From positions 62,001 through 126,000 of the forward strand of contig RSEH01000108.1 of assembly GCA_006503475.1 (NCBI GenBank): a stretch of 64,000 nt of DNA, in the 5' to 3' direction. A program made the position numbers and the translations under genes. Source of the DNA: Stentor roeselii (lineage: Eukaryota; Ciliophora; Heterotrichea; Heterotrichida; Stentoridae). How positions within the stretch are numbered: position 1 is the stretch's first letter; every line of letters begins with the position of its first letter. The notes beneath the pieces are model-generated. The model searched no databases. It was not told the DNA's origin and worked only from the letters and a program-made list of their open reading frames with translations. This document shows positions 36,101-43,781 of this stretch, piece after piece.

Positions 36101-38885
36101 TTTTTTTTCGGTTTACGTATTTTTTTATTAGATTGAATCTGCTGAGTATGGACCAGGCGATTTCAGCTGAAGCGCTGTTGAGGTCTGGAAGCATTGACAT
36201 TAGCAGTTCTTGGAAGTCTTCATTCTTCGAGAAGAACTCTTCAGGATCAACGACATTCAAAGGATTTGCCAAGATCTCCACCAAAAAAGCAGCAGGATTA
36301 AACAAAGAAATCGATAAATCATCATACAGCAAATCAAGTTTTTCAGAATGATCCTTCATATGACTCGGAATAATCATCACAAAATTACTTTTTTTCCCAT
36401 ATTTTTCCGCAATTTTTTCCCTGACATCTTTGATTTTAGCTGAAGTACTAACTTGCACCCTACTAAAATCTTCATTAACCTGCTTAAAGTGAACAGTTGA
36501 ACTTCCATTTAAAGTATCCGTTTTTTTCACATTAAAGCTCAGAAACTGCCAAAGTACCTGAAGTGCTTTAAGTACAGAATCCTGATCCTTACTCAAAAAT
36601 TCCTTCAAAGTATTGAACAACTCCTGCCAGACGTCTTCCCTGATATCAAAAAGCGAACTATCTAACTTCAGGTTAAGTTTTACCAGCAAGTCAATCGCTT
36701 TAATCATCACAGGTTTAACCTCACATTGAAAAACACTCTTGATTAAAAAGTCGTAACCTGTCAATTCTCGACTTTTCCTCGAAATAAATAACCCGAAGTT
36801 GACTTCTAAGTTTCTCTGATCATTCACCCTCATAAACAACTCGTGAAAGACTGAAAAACTCGTCTCGTCCAGATGAATCAACTCGAAAGGCTTTTGAAGA
36901 AAAAGACCTTCCAATAGTTTCAAGTTGGTTTCAGGTGAAAAGTGTCTTCTTACAAGTGATAAAAGAGATTTAAAGAACTTATTCGATGCTTCTAATATTG
37001 ACTGGGCTTTTACCAGGTCTGCAACTTGACTGATTTGGTCTGTGTTGATCGAAGGCGACTTGGAAAGAAGTAGTTTCCAGAACCGAAGACGGACTTGCAA
37101 ATGCTTTTGAAGAGAAAAAGAACTTCGAGGCTCTGAGAGTTGTTTGAAGGAATCGACGAGTAGTTGAATGATTTGTGGCTCAGAGTCGAAGATTGTTTTG
37201 ATTATTGAAGACTTTAAGCTTTCCTGAGTGATTTCTTTCAGCATGGAGTTGATTAAGTTCATCGACTGGCAGACGGAGTCCATGTTTCTTATGTTTTTTA
37301 ATGATTTTTTCAGGTACTTCTTCCACTTTTCCTCACTTTTGCAAGAAAGAAGCAAACTTTCAAAGGAATCATAAACTAACTGCAATGTTTTACATTTACT
37401 GCTGTCAAGAAGCAGATTATACAAGAACTTTAAAGAATTTTCACATAAATCTGCACTTGAAAGACTTAAAATTTTAAAGGTTTTCAAGAAATGAACTGAA
37501 AATTCTTCAGGACTGACTGAAACAAACTTTTTCCAGAGAAACTTTCTGAAGTTTTCATCAAGACTTTCAGAAACCTCAGAAATTACCTGAAAAGTTGCTT
37601 GTTGTAAAGAATCATGTCGTCCTTGTGAGTGAGTCCAAAGCAGGTTCAGGGTGTTTTCATCAAGTTTTCCAGTTTTAAATAAAAAAACATAAAAAGCAGC
37701 AGTTCTTTTAACCATCTCTTCATGACTTTTTTCAAGGACTGTCGTTAAAATCCGATTTTCCAAGATCCAATTCGCGAGTTTTCCTTGATCAACTGTTGAA
37801 AATTTCGACTTTTCTTCGATTTTACTTGAATTTTCAATGATTTCCTTAACGCCAACAAGTCCTTTCAGTTGTTTTTCAAGGTAAGGACTATTCAAAAGTT
37901 TCATGTTTATCGCAAGTTCATAAGAAACAAGTTCTTCTTCTTGCCCTGAAGTGTGAACGACTTCTAAAAGTTGACTCACCAGATCTTTATCCAAATTTTT
38001 CAATTCTTTATCAGAGATCTGCTCAATTCTTCTAAGCAAAAAATTTTTAAATTTTTCATTCCAAGTCTCGCAAAACGATTCACTTAAAAATCCTGAAATA
38101 TTTAAAACAGGTAAATTAAAAATGAACTTGAAAGGAACTTTTAGTCTTTCCTCACTTTCAGCAAGAATATCTAAAATCGCTGAAAAACCTTCTTTTTTCG
38201 CGAAATAATTAATAAAGAAGTGTAAAGTGAAAGGCTTTTCAACAGTCCTTTCATCAAACAAGTAACTTGTTTTAACCCATTTCCAAGATGCCAGTTGTTT
38301 TTCAGTTCTAAAGTCTTGCCCGAAGAGTCTTTTTAAAGTAAAGAGAAGTTCAGGCCAAGATGCAGCGACGGCAGTTTTGGGATTATCAAGAAAGTTGTCG
38401 TTTTCTTGAAGTGCTGAGAAGTTTGTTTTATACGATTTCAGCCATTTTACAAGGAATCTGATGGTTTTAAGCAAGAAGTTCATTGATAGAGAAAAGTCTT
38501 CTGATGTTTTGTAGTCATTTACCAGGAGACAATCAATTAAAGTAAAAAGTTCTCCTCTTAAGAATTGAGTGATTCCAAAGGCACTAGATGGCAAATTTTT
38601 CATCTTTTCGCTGGCAGAGGATAGAATTGATGGTGAAAAGGAAAAGTCTCGTATTGCGAAACCTTTTTGACCTGTGTAAAGCTCGCTTTTTTTACGGAAG
38701 GGAGCGATTAGACTTGAAGTAAAAGAAAATCGCCTGTCCCACTTGTCGCTCCACCCGTCGTAATGGATTTTTAAGTATTTTGAGTCATGGTTGATTTCTA
38801 CGACCTGAGCCATGCACCAGGTGTTCATCGTATCTCTTGAATCGATATAGCTACCCACTTGGTATTCTCGAAGCCAGTCAGACAT
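33129..38885 (-). CDS. Very large ubiquitin-specific protease (USP9X/24/34-type)
   Basis: A single-exon 1918-residue cysteine protease that removes ubiquitin. A small chromo/Tudor-like N-terminal module (MAQVVEINHDSKYLKIHYDG, then WSDKWDRRF) and a similar one at the extreme C-terminus (KWQPCTVTSSEG...RWVDNLSDYL) bracket the protein. Between them are a long helical solenoid, a ubiquitin-like domain near 800-880 (VSTSAKIKDVREKIAEKYG) and the UCH domain at about 1060-1450. The Cys box reads GIKNLGCICYLISALQQL (catalytic Cys near 1074), with a CxxC zinc pair (CDYC). The His box reads GSAEGGHYYSFIKESGEW, with FND supplying the third residue. The overall plan matches the giant USP9X/USP24/USP34 group. 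Its targets cannot be read from sequence. Confidence 0.9.
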   Translation of the reverse strand: MSDWLREYQVGSYIDSRDTMNTWCMAQVVEINHDSKYLKIHYDGWSDKWDRRFSFTSSLIAPFRKKSELYTGQKGFAIRDFSFSPSILSSASEKMKNLPSSAFGITQFLRGELFTLIDCLLVNDYKTSEDFSLSMNFLLKTIRFLVKWLKSYKTNFSALQENDNFLDNPKTAVAASWPELLFTLKRLFGQDFRTEKQLASWKWVKTSYLFDERTVEKPFTLHFFINYFAKKEGFSAILDILAESEERLKVPFKFIFNLPVLNISGFLSESFCETWNEKFKNFLLRRIEQISDKELKNLDKDLVSQLLEVVHTSGQEEELVSYELAINMKLLNSPYLEKQLKGLVGVKEIIENSSKIEEKSKFSTVDQGKLANWILENRILTTVLEKSHEEMVKRTAAFYVFLFKTGKLDENTLNLLWTHSQGRHDSLQQATFQVISEVSESLDENFRKFLWKKFVSVSPEEFSVHFLKTFKILSLSSADLCENSLKFLYNLLLDSSKCKTLQLVYDSFESLLLSCKSEEKWKKYLKKSLKNIRNMDSVCQSMNLINSMLKEITQESLKSSIIKTIFDSEPQIIQLLVDSFKQLSEPRSSFSLQKHLQVRLRFWKLLLSKSPSINTDQISQVADLVKAQSILEASNKFFKSLLSLVRRHFSPETNLKLLEGLFLQKPFELIHLDETSFSVFHELFMRVNDQRNLEVNFGLFISRKSRELTGYDFLIKSVFQCEVKPVMIKAIDLLVKLNLKLDSSLFDIREDVWQELFNTLKEFLSKDQDSVLKALQVLWQFLSFNVKKTDTLNGSSTVHFKQVNEDFSRVQVSTSAKIKDVREKIAEKYGKKSNFVMIIPSHMKDHSEKLDLLYDDLSISLFNPAAFLVEILANPLNVVDPEEFFSKNEDFQELLMSMLPDLNSASAEIAWSILSRFNLIKKYVNRKKTTEISNMYDSFQQSLKLRDPESSCSQQDQTLIGILEVLTEIVRRSSEVDLEDLSRLVLHSCLFDIPTDLNRFAPKCKHQTTRRSAFALLKEICFRSAKARVIVIEYLTPQVQDPSWRTSRAADWNNHPRANEKSDTGFVGIKNLGCICYLISALQQLFHIKEFRETVLGLDFDQEKIDGKKNEENLLMQIQKVFSGLKFSDKQSVNPKGICKAFKDVEGRSVNVLEQMDVDEFINTFMDCLEGQLKSTSSPTLIKDLFSGLLANEIIGQKSCSHRSEVAEAFITLPVQVKGKKSLLESLESFKEGETLEGPNAYQCDYCDSKVTAIRRVCLKFLPNTLFISLRRFEFDYDSMRRLKINDYCEFPMSLNMQDFTQEGIERLELLKEKEAAFLAGNEFKKVIPDLKFQQEYYQFTLRGIIIHLGSAEGGHYYSFIKESGEWLEFNDTIVRKIDPNDIPAEAFGGEERFSFQSTSGNVSALKSRIRNAYILIYEREKRFIYNREEDNLKEACFQFGSDRPALEVMEENKKYWRCKSCFSSEYFEFVNSFALKKEENCQKFVVSFFLTVMIRSRDFSSIADCVRIIKENLKDNKNLSDWLLEMTGFKWTLKELLMDCPFNEKRRVVVGLIHAALKQVGKDVQELFFKRILSYLDLARKPYSCNFSQYFELLFKILKLNVSLIKKYSVHSRIIQYLKEIPQSDLNDDIPFQYSDIYLGYDNFHVADKVEYCYGSPSFIFLVASLNLTVSELTQEQILFLFEEKTLNMFLNDGYSRYGGRILGQFFSTLCKDSKDLSFKYGTFLITGIDKTNHDKHKTYMRQLIRLFSVSDSIIPERNDYLLPKFLKQLQDNKRYPIATESSFDFLLKLSFKIPSIRDWLIRKRGDLKWLNSVLTDPLSRNVKSKDQARAYQQRIEACKKLFKGKVLEDDIDDSDREPLSENLPKGTELEYQDTFSNKWQPCTVTSSEGAIIQIRLEPEGQTRWVDNLSDYLRPRR

Positions 38886-39003
38886 TTTAATAAAGATTTA
38901 GAAAGCCAAGATAATCAGAGGGATGAAAAGAATTGAAAGAAGCAGTTAAATGATGAAGGTTTGGAAAGATTTTTTAGTAATTTAAGAAATATTTAGTTAA
39001 ATG

Positions 39004-39366
39004 TTTCAAGGAATTTTTATTTAAATAGTGAATTGATGATAAGAGAACTTGAATTATTTAACCTTGCATCAATTTCACAATGATTTTTTATATAAATACT
39101 GAATTGATGATAAGAGAACTTAAATAATTTAAACTTGCATCAATTTCACAATGATTTTTTATATAAATACTGAATTGATCATAAGAGAACTTGAATAATT
39201 AAACTTTGCTTAAATTTCACAATGATTTTTTATATAAATACTGAATTGATCATAAGAGAACTTGAATATTTTAACCTTGCTTCAATTTCACAATGATTTT
39301 TTATATAAATAGTGAATTAATCATAAAAGAACTTAAATAATTAACCTTGCTTCAATTTCATAACCT
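39004..39366 (+). repeat. Five tandem 71-bp repeats
   Basis: The landmark GAATTGATGA (or close variant) recurs at 39030, 39101, 39172, 39243 and 39314, exactly 71 bp apart each time. Each is followed by a TAAGAGAACTT-like block, a CTTGCTTCAATTTCACAATG-like block and a TTTTTTATATAAATA run. The unit is AT-rich, non-coding, and lies between the start of the USP gene and the end of the GCN2-like gene. The first and last copies are partly diverged. Confidence 0.88.
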
Positions 39367-39453
39367 TTTAATCAGTTAAAAAATCTTTTATCTTCAGGTC
39401 TCAATCCAAACTAATTACTATCTCTAAACCTTCATCGTTTCTTCCAGATTAAC

Positions 39454-42400
39454 CTAGTCATCATATTGTTCATCGTCTTGATCATGCCTGGTCTCATAAT
39501 TCAGCTTCAACTTCCTATCAGTTAAAATTTCAAAAGCTCTCTTAACAGCCTCAACATCAGTAATATCAGAAGTTTGCTGTTTATTCTTAGTATAATCAGT
39601 AAACCTCAGCTTTTCTTCACTTCCGTTGCCAAATTCAAGATACGAGCGAATTTTATACCTTCTGCAAGACTCAAGGATCTGTTTAGGCAACAAAGCGTTA
39701 TAATTATAAATCGCAGAGCATCCTTCTTTCCAAAGTTTCAGTAAAACCTCGATTTTCTTGCAGTTAGTCGCGTTTAAGGCGTGATCATGACTGAACCCGA
39801 GAGAACTATTCAAAAAAACAACAGTTCCTCGAATCCAGTTGTAACATTTTGTTTGGATTAAAATGGAAATCATCAAGTCGATGTTAAAAACGACTCCAAG
39901 TCCTGAAATTTCTGAATCATTTGAAGTTTTATTCTTGGTTTGCATGGTGTAATGAGAGATTAAATTATCATAACATCCTCCATAAGCAAGAATAAGGTCT
40001 TCCTTTTTCCTGGTTTTCAAAGTCATTTTGAAGTCTTTGTAAAAAATAGCACAAACGAAGCCTGAGTAATAATGCAGGTCTTCACTCACCAGTCCTAAAT
40101 TAAAGCAAATGTTTTGAACCTTGTAAGCTTCTAAAGCATTCCAAAGTTTATTCAAGTCTTCATCAATGACCTTCGATAAAAACTTGTCTTTTCTAACAGT
40201 TTCCGCTAAGATCTTCTTCACATCACTGTACTTTCCCTGAAATTTAAAGTACTTCTCGAATTTCGTTAAAATCGTAGAAGAAATTCCTAAATTTCCCAAT
40301 TTTTCTCTTAAATTTTTCGTGTTGGTCTTATGAACATTAGCCAAGATCTTCAAAACCTGGACTTTAAGAGTATCTCTGATTTCCAGGTACTCTAAAAGAT
40401 AGTCTAAAATACGAGTATCATTAACATGGACCTCAATGACGCCTCCTAAGCTTTTCAAAGTTTCTGAAAAGATATCCTTAACAGTAAGATTAGCAAGAGT
40501 AAGTAATTCCGCCTGTAAACAAAATTTAAGGTCATTGTCATAAGCCCGGCTATCATAACAAAAGTCAAGACTTGCCTGGGTAGTTTCTTTCGGATGTTCA
40601 CGTTTACCAGAGACTTTATAAATACTTTGAATTGCGAATCTTTTAACAATCCCGCCGTATTCTTTTTTCGAAACTTTTCTCGCCCAGGGCACGACGCAGT
40701 TATCAGGAAGTTGAACAATGACGCCTGACCTGTCAATCAACTTATGAGCTTCCGAAGAATGTTCAACCATCACAGGTCTTGAAGTGCCTTCTTTTCCCTG
40801 AACCATGATTTTAAAGTGTGTGAAGTACGGGTAAAGAACAGGAACCCGTATCTCAACAGCTCCTGCATTTGAGAAGTACTCTCGGAACTTCTCCTCCACA
40901 GCGCTTTTTATCATCGAGTCTACTTTTACCTTGCGTCTTTTTATCTGCTGCACCGTGTTAATTGCTTGAACTTCATTGTAAGTAAATTCGATTTTCTGTT
41001 GATTCGTTTGCTTAAACAACTCTTGGTAAAGCCACTCATTTTCAGATGTGCCGATTCTAGTCGCTACTCTTAAAACCTCTTCGAAGGTCTTTTTATCGAT
41101 TTGATGAGGAAGAAGACTACTCAACAGCAGCTGCTCTGCTGTTGGACGAGCTTCAGGACTAGGTTGAGTGAGCCATAAAATGATTTCTTTCACGTCTTTC
41201 GGAGCGGAAAAGTCTTCTGGAAGGACTCTTTGCTTGGTAAGAGCGCGAATTTCCTTTGTTTTCTGCATGTAAGACCCGAACTTTCGAAACATCTCGAAAA
41301 AAATGATCCCGATTGAAAACATGTCGGACTTCTGGTCAAATCTTCCTGCTTCCTGCTCAGGTGACCAGTAAAGAGGAGTTCCAACAGTAGAGGCTTCATT
41401 TTCTTTAACTTCTGAATTCGCTGCAAGGCCGAAGTCTCCTAATTTGACTTCTCCTTCACCTCCCAAAAAGATATTTGAAGGTTTCAAGTCCCTATGAATG
41501 GTTTTTCTTGAGTGGATATAAGCCAGTCCATTTAAAATCTCTTTCAACATCTTAAAAGCACTGGCTTCATCAGGTAAGTGGTCTTGAATGACTTCTTCTA
41601 ATGACTTCCCTGCGCAGAATTCCATTTGAATGTAAAGTTTACACCCGAGACTTTTTGACTCTTCTTTTGAGAAAAAAGGCTCGATTGACCCGCGTGAACG
41701 TTGGAAGGCGACGATCCAGTTGTCACTTTGAGAAGACTCTGAAAAAGAAGAGCTTTCGTAAGAGTCTTCTGAGTCTTTCTCACTTTCTTCACTGTCACTG
41801 TTTTCCTCGAACCAGGCGTTGTGATAACGAACGATGTTCTGATGCTGAAGGCGAGAAAGGACTAGAACTTCTTTCATGATAGAGGCAGAAGCTTTAAGGC
41901 CTTTAAGTTTGATTATTTTTACGGCATAAACACATTCATCTATTTTGTTAGTCACTCGGTAGACACTGCCGCCTCCACCTTTCCCGATGAGTTCATTTTG
42001 TTCAAAGTAGGACTTGTAGTCAAAACCTGTGATGCTCTGTGGGACTCGAAGAGGACTTTCAAGTAGTTCTTTGTCAAGGTTTTTAATATTTGTAAGAGAA
42101 TTCAACAGCAAAGGCTCGTTCGGTTTAGAGATGTGAGTCCTTAAATTCAGCTCTTCTTGAACCTGCTTTTCCATGTCAAAGCCGCTTTCTTCACAACTTT
42201 CTTCTTCTTTCACTGGAGTCTCTGTTGTTAGAGGAGAAGGCGGGGGTGTCGGGTTCAACTTCAAAAGTTCTTCCTTCAGCCAGGCCGCGATTTCAAAGAC
42301 CAGAGGCTTTGAGAGGGTTGATAAAGATCTCGCTTTTTCCAGTAGTTCTAATTTTAACCTTTGAAAAGTTGAAGGGTCCAGTCCTACTGAGTCTTGAATC

Positions 42401-42780
42401 TCGAATAATGCCTGGCAGGAAGGGTAACGCTTTGGGAAAGTTACTTGAAGAAATAAACTGCTTCGGATTTCTTTTAGCTTTAGAAGAGGATAAAGGAAAA
42501 TCTTGAACTTTGTCTCTACTGAGGAGCTTAGGATTGTTAGGTCGTCTTCGAAGATTGATTTTAATACTTCTAGCTCTTCTTGAGATGATTGAACCTGAGT
42601 CTTTGGCTTTGGAGCTGGGGTTAAGGAGAATAGATCTTCAGGGGATTCTGATTGCTTTGGAACTTTTTTCTTCTTTTTGCGACGTTTTACTTTAGTGGCT
42701 TGCTTTGGAAGGGTGTTGTTTAGCAGACCGAAGGATATTCCTAGAAAAAATGCACTGAAACATGCGATTTCTGCATTCAT
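39454..42780 (-). CDS. GCN2: GCN2-like eIF2alpha kinase with N-terminal hydrophobic segment
   Basis: Encodes 1108 residues. Domains in order are: a hydrophobic N-terminus (about 4-21, IACFSAFFLGISFGLL) followed by a polybasic stretch (KVKRRKKKKK); an RWD domain (about 65-175); a protein kinase (about 260-595) with GKGGGGSVYRV, HRDLKPSNIF near 430, DFG near 447 and GTPLYWSPE; and a HisRS-like region (about 640-1095). An acidic Ser-rich insert (SDSEESEKDSEDSYESSSF) sits between the kinase lobes, as in eIF2alpha kinases. The RWD-kinase-HisRS order is that of GCN2, which senses uncharged tRNA and phosphorylates eIF2alpha in starvation. The N-terminal anchor-like segment is unusual for GCN2 and could place it on a membrane. 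Confidence 0.9.
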   Translation of the reverse strand: MNAEIACFSAFFLGISFGLLNNTLPKQATKVKRRKKKKKVPKQSESPEDLFSLTPAPKPKTQVQSSQEELEVLKSIFEDDLTILSSSVETKFKIFLYPLLKLKEIRSSLFLQVTFPKRYPSCQALFEIQDSVGLDPSTFQRLKLELLEKARSLSTLSKPLVFEIAAWLKEELLKLNPTPPPSPLTTETPVKEEESCEESGFDMEKQVQEELNLRTHISKPNEPLLLNSLTNIKNLDKELLESPLRVPQSITGFDYKSYFEQNELIGKGGGGSVYRVTNKIDECVYAVKIIKLKGLKASASIMKEVLVLSRLQHQNIVRYHNAWFEENSDSEESEKDSEDSYESSSFSESSQSDNWIVAFQRSRGSIEPFFSKEESKSLGCKLYIQMEFCAGKSLEEVIQDHLPDEASAFKMLKEILNGLAYIHSRKTIHRDLKPSNIFLGGEGEVKLGDFGLAANSEVKENEASTVGTPLYWSPEQEAGRFDQKSDMFSIGIIFFEMFRKFGSYMQKTKEIRALTKQRVLPEDFSAPKDVKEIILWLTQPSPEARPTAEQLLLSSLLPHQIDKKTFEEVLRVATRIGTSENEWLYQELFKQTNQQKIEFTYNEVQAINTVQQIKRRKVKVDSMIKSAVEEKFREYFSNAGAVEIRVPVLYPYFTHFKIMVQGKEGTSRPVMVEHSSEAHKLIDRSGVIVQLPDNCVVPWARKVSKKEYGGIVKRFAIQSIYKVSGKREHPKETTQASLDFCYDSRAYDNDLKFCLQAELLTLANLTVKDIFSETLKSLGGVIEVHVNDTRILDYLLEYLEIRDTLKVQVLKILANVHKTNTKNLREKLGNLGISSTILTKFEKYFKFQGKYSDVKKILAETVRKDKFLSKVIDEDLNKLWNALEAYKVQNICFNLGLVSEDLHYYSGFVCAIFYKDFKMTLKTRKKEDLILAYGGCYDNLISHYTMQTKNKTSNDSEISGLGVVFNIDLMISILIQTKCYNWIRGTVVFLNSSLGFSHDHALNATNCKKIEVLLKLWKEGCSAIYNYNALLPKQILESCRRYKIRSYLEFGNGSEEKLRFTDYTKNKQQTSDITDVEAVKRAFEILTDRKLKLNYETRHDQDDEQYDD

Positions 42781-43142
42781 GTTTTTATGATGATGGATAA
42801 TTTGGGATGATTAAGAGGGTTAGAGTTTTTTTGAGGGGTTTTAGAGATTAGATTGAAGGAAAGACTTTTAGATTTATTAGAATGTTTTAGGGAATTATAT
42901 TTTTGATTTAATAATTTTGGTTTAATGGTTGACTAACTAAACTATTGAAAATATTCCATATCAGTCTAAATCAATTATCACTTAATCCTTATAAGCTAAT
43001 CACGATAAATATAATCCAATAAAAATTATTCACTCCTAATCCTCTTCAAACATAAGATGCCAAAAACCCCCATAATTCCCCAAAACTCCTTAAAAAACCT
43101 CCCAAAAATCCTTTCTCCAAATTCTCCATCAATAAACCATCA
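42781..43142. other. Divergent promoter spacer
   Basis: About 360 bp between divergent genes. Both ends are C/A-rich on the respective sense strand (G/T-rich on the plus strand near 42781-42870, C/A-rich near 43050-43142) with an AT-rich middle. This is the clearest symmetrical example in the window of the leader skew. No motif is claimed. Confidence 0.45.
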
Positions 43143-43757
43143 ATGTCAGTATACAGTGGTTTTGTAAGCAAAAACCTAGAAACCAATTATTTCTTCACCC
43201 TAGGAAAACTTCTAAACCTATGCCAATCAACTCTAACTTCCTTCCTCCGCAACGAAAACATCGACTTTTTACTTCTTTCCGAGTCATTCCCGAAGCTATT
43301 TAAAAACCTGAAAGACCTTGAAAACCAAAAATCATCAGAACCTAAATTTTCAGTCTTCTGCAGCGACTTGGCAAAGTACTTCGATTGTCTGAAGCCCCAA
43401 GCAAAGCCGTTGCCATCGAAAATAGAAGAATCAAAAAGTTCTAAGAATTTCGATGTTTTTTTGATGAACGACATCATCAACGTTGAAGCTTTGAAGTCAG
43501 GCTCGCAAGTGATTAATCCGAAAATTGCAGGAAATCGAAGTTTTAGTTCGCAGAAACCTCGGATTAGTTCAAGAAAACTTAATGTTTCTATTCCTGGCAG
43601 GGCAAGACCGCTCTCTTCTAAGTCAAGAGGCACTGTTAATAGCAACTCCAGTAGGAAGTCCTTTTTTGCACCGAAGAAGGAAAAAGTAGTCCCTTCTAAG
43701 TATTATCATCAGAAGGCTCTTGAAATGATTTCGGAAAGTATTGACAATTCTGGATAG
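43143..43757 (+). CDS. Unknown protein, 204 aa
   Basis: The N-terminal ~95 residues look helical and globular (TNYFFTLGKLLNLCQSTLTSF, SVFCSDLAKYFDCLK). The C-terminal half is basic and Ser-rich (SSQKPRISSRKLNVSIPG, SSKSRGTVNSNSSRKSFF), likely disordered. No known domain, signal peptide or membrane segment. It is convergent with the RecQ gene, the stops being 24 bp apart. Real by length, ATG and codon bias; function not recognised. Confidence 0.65.
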   Translation: MSVYSGFVSKNLETNYFFTLGKLLNLCQSTLTSFLRNENIDFLLLSESFPKLFKNLKDLENQKSSEPKFSVFCSDLAKYFDCLKPQAKPLPSKIEESKSSKNFDVFLMNDIINVEALKSGSQVINPKIAGNRSFSSQKPRISSRKLNVSIPGRARPLSSKSRGTVNSNSSRKSFFAPKKEKVVPSKYYHQKALEMISESIDNSG

Positions 43758-43781
43758 AGCGCTAGTTAATTTAAACTATAA

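Noticed and set aside
33129-38885. Loss of catalytic residues in the giant USP Cys box (GCICY instead of GNTCY)
   Set aside because: The Cys itself, the preceding KN Asn, the GGHYYSF His and the FND residue are present, so inactivation is not supported.
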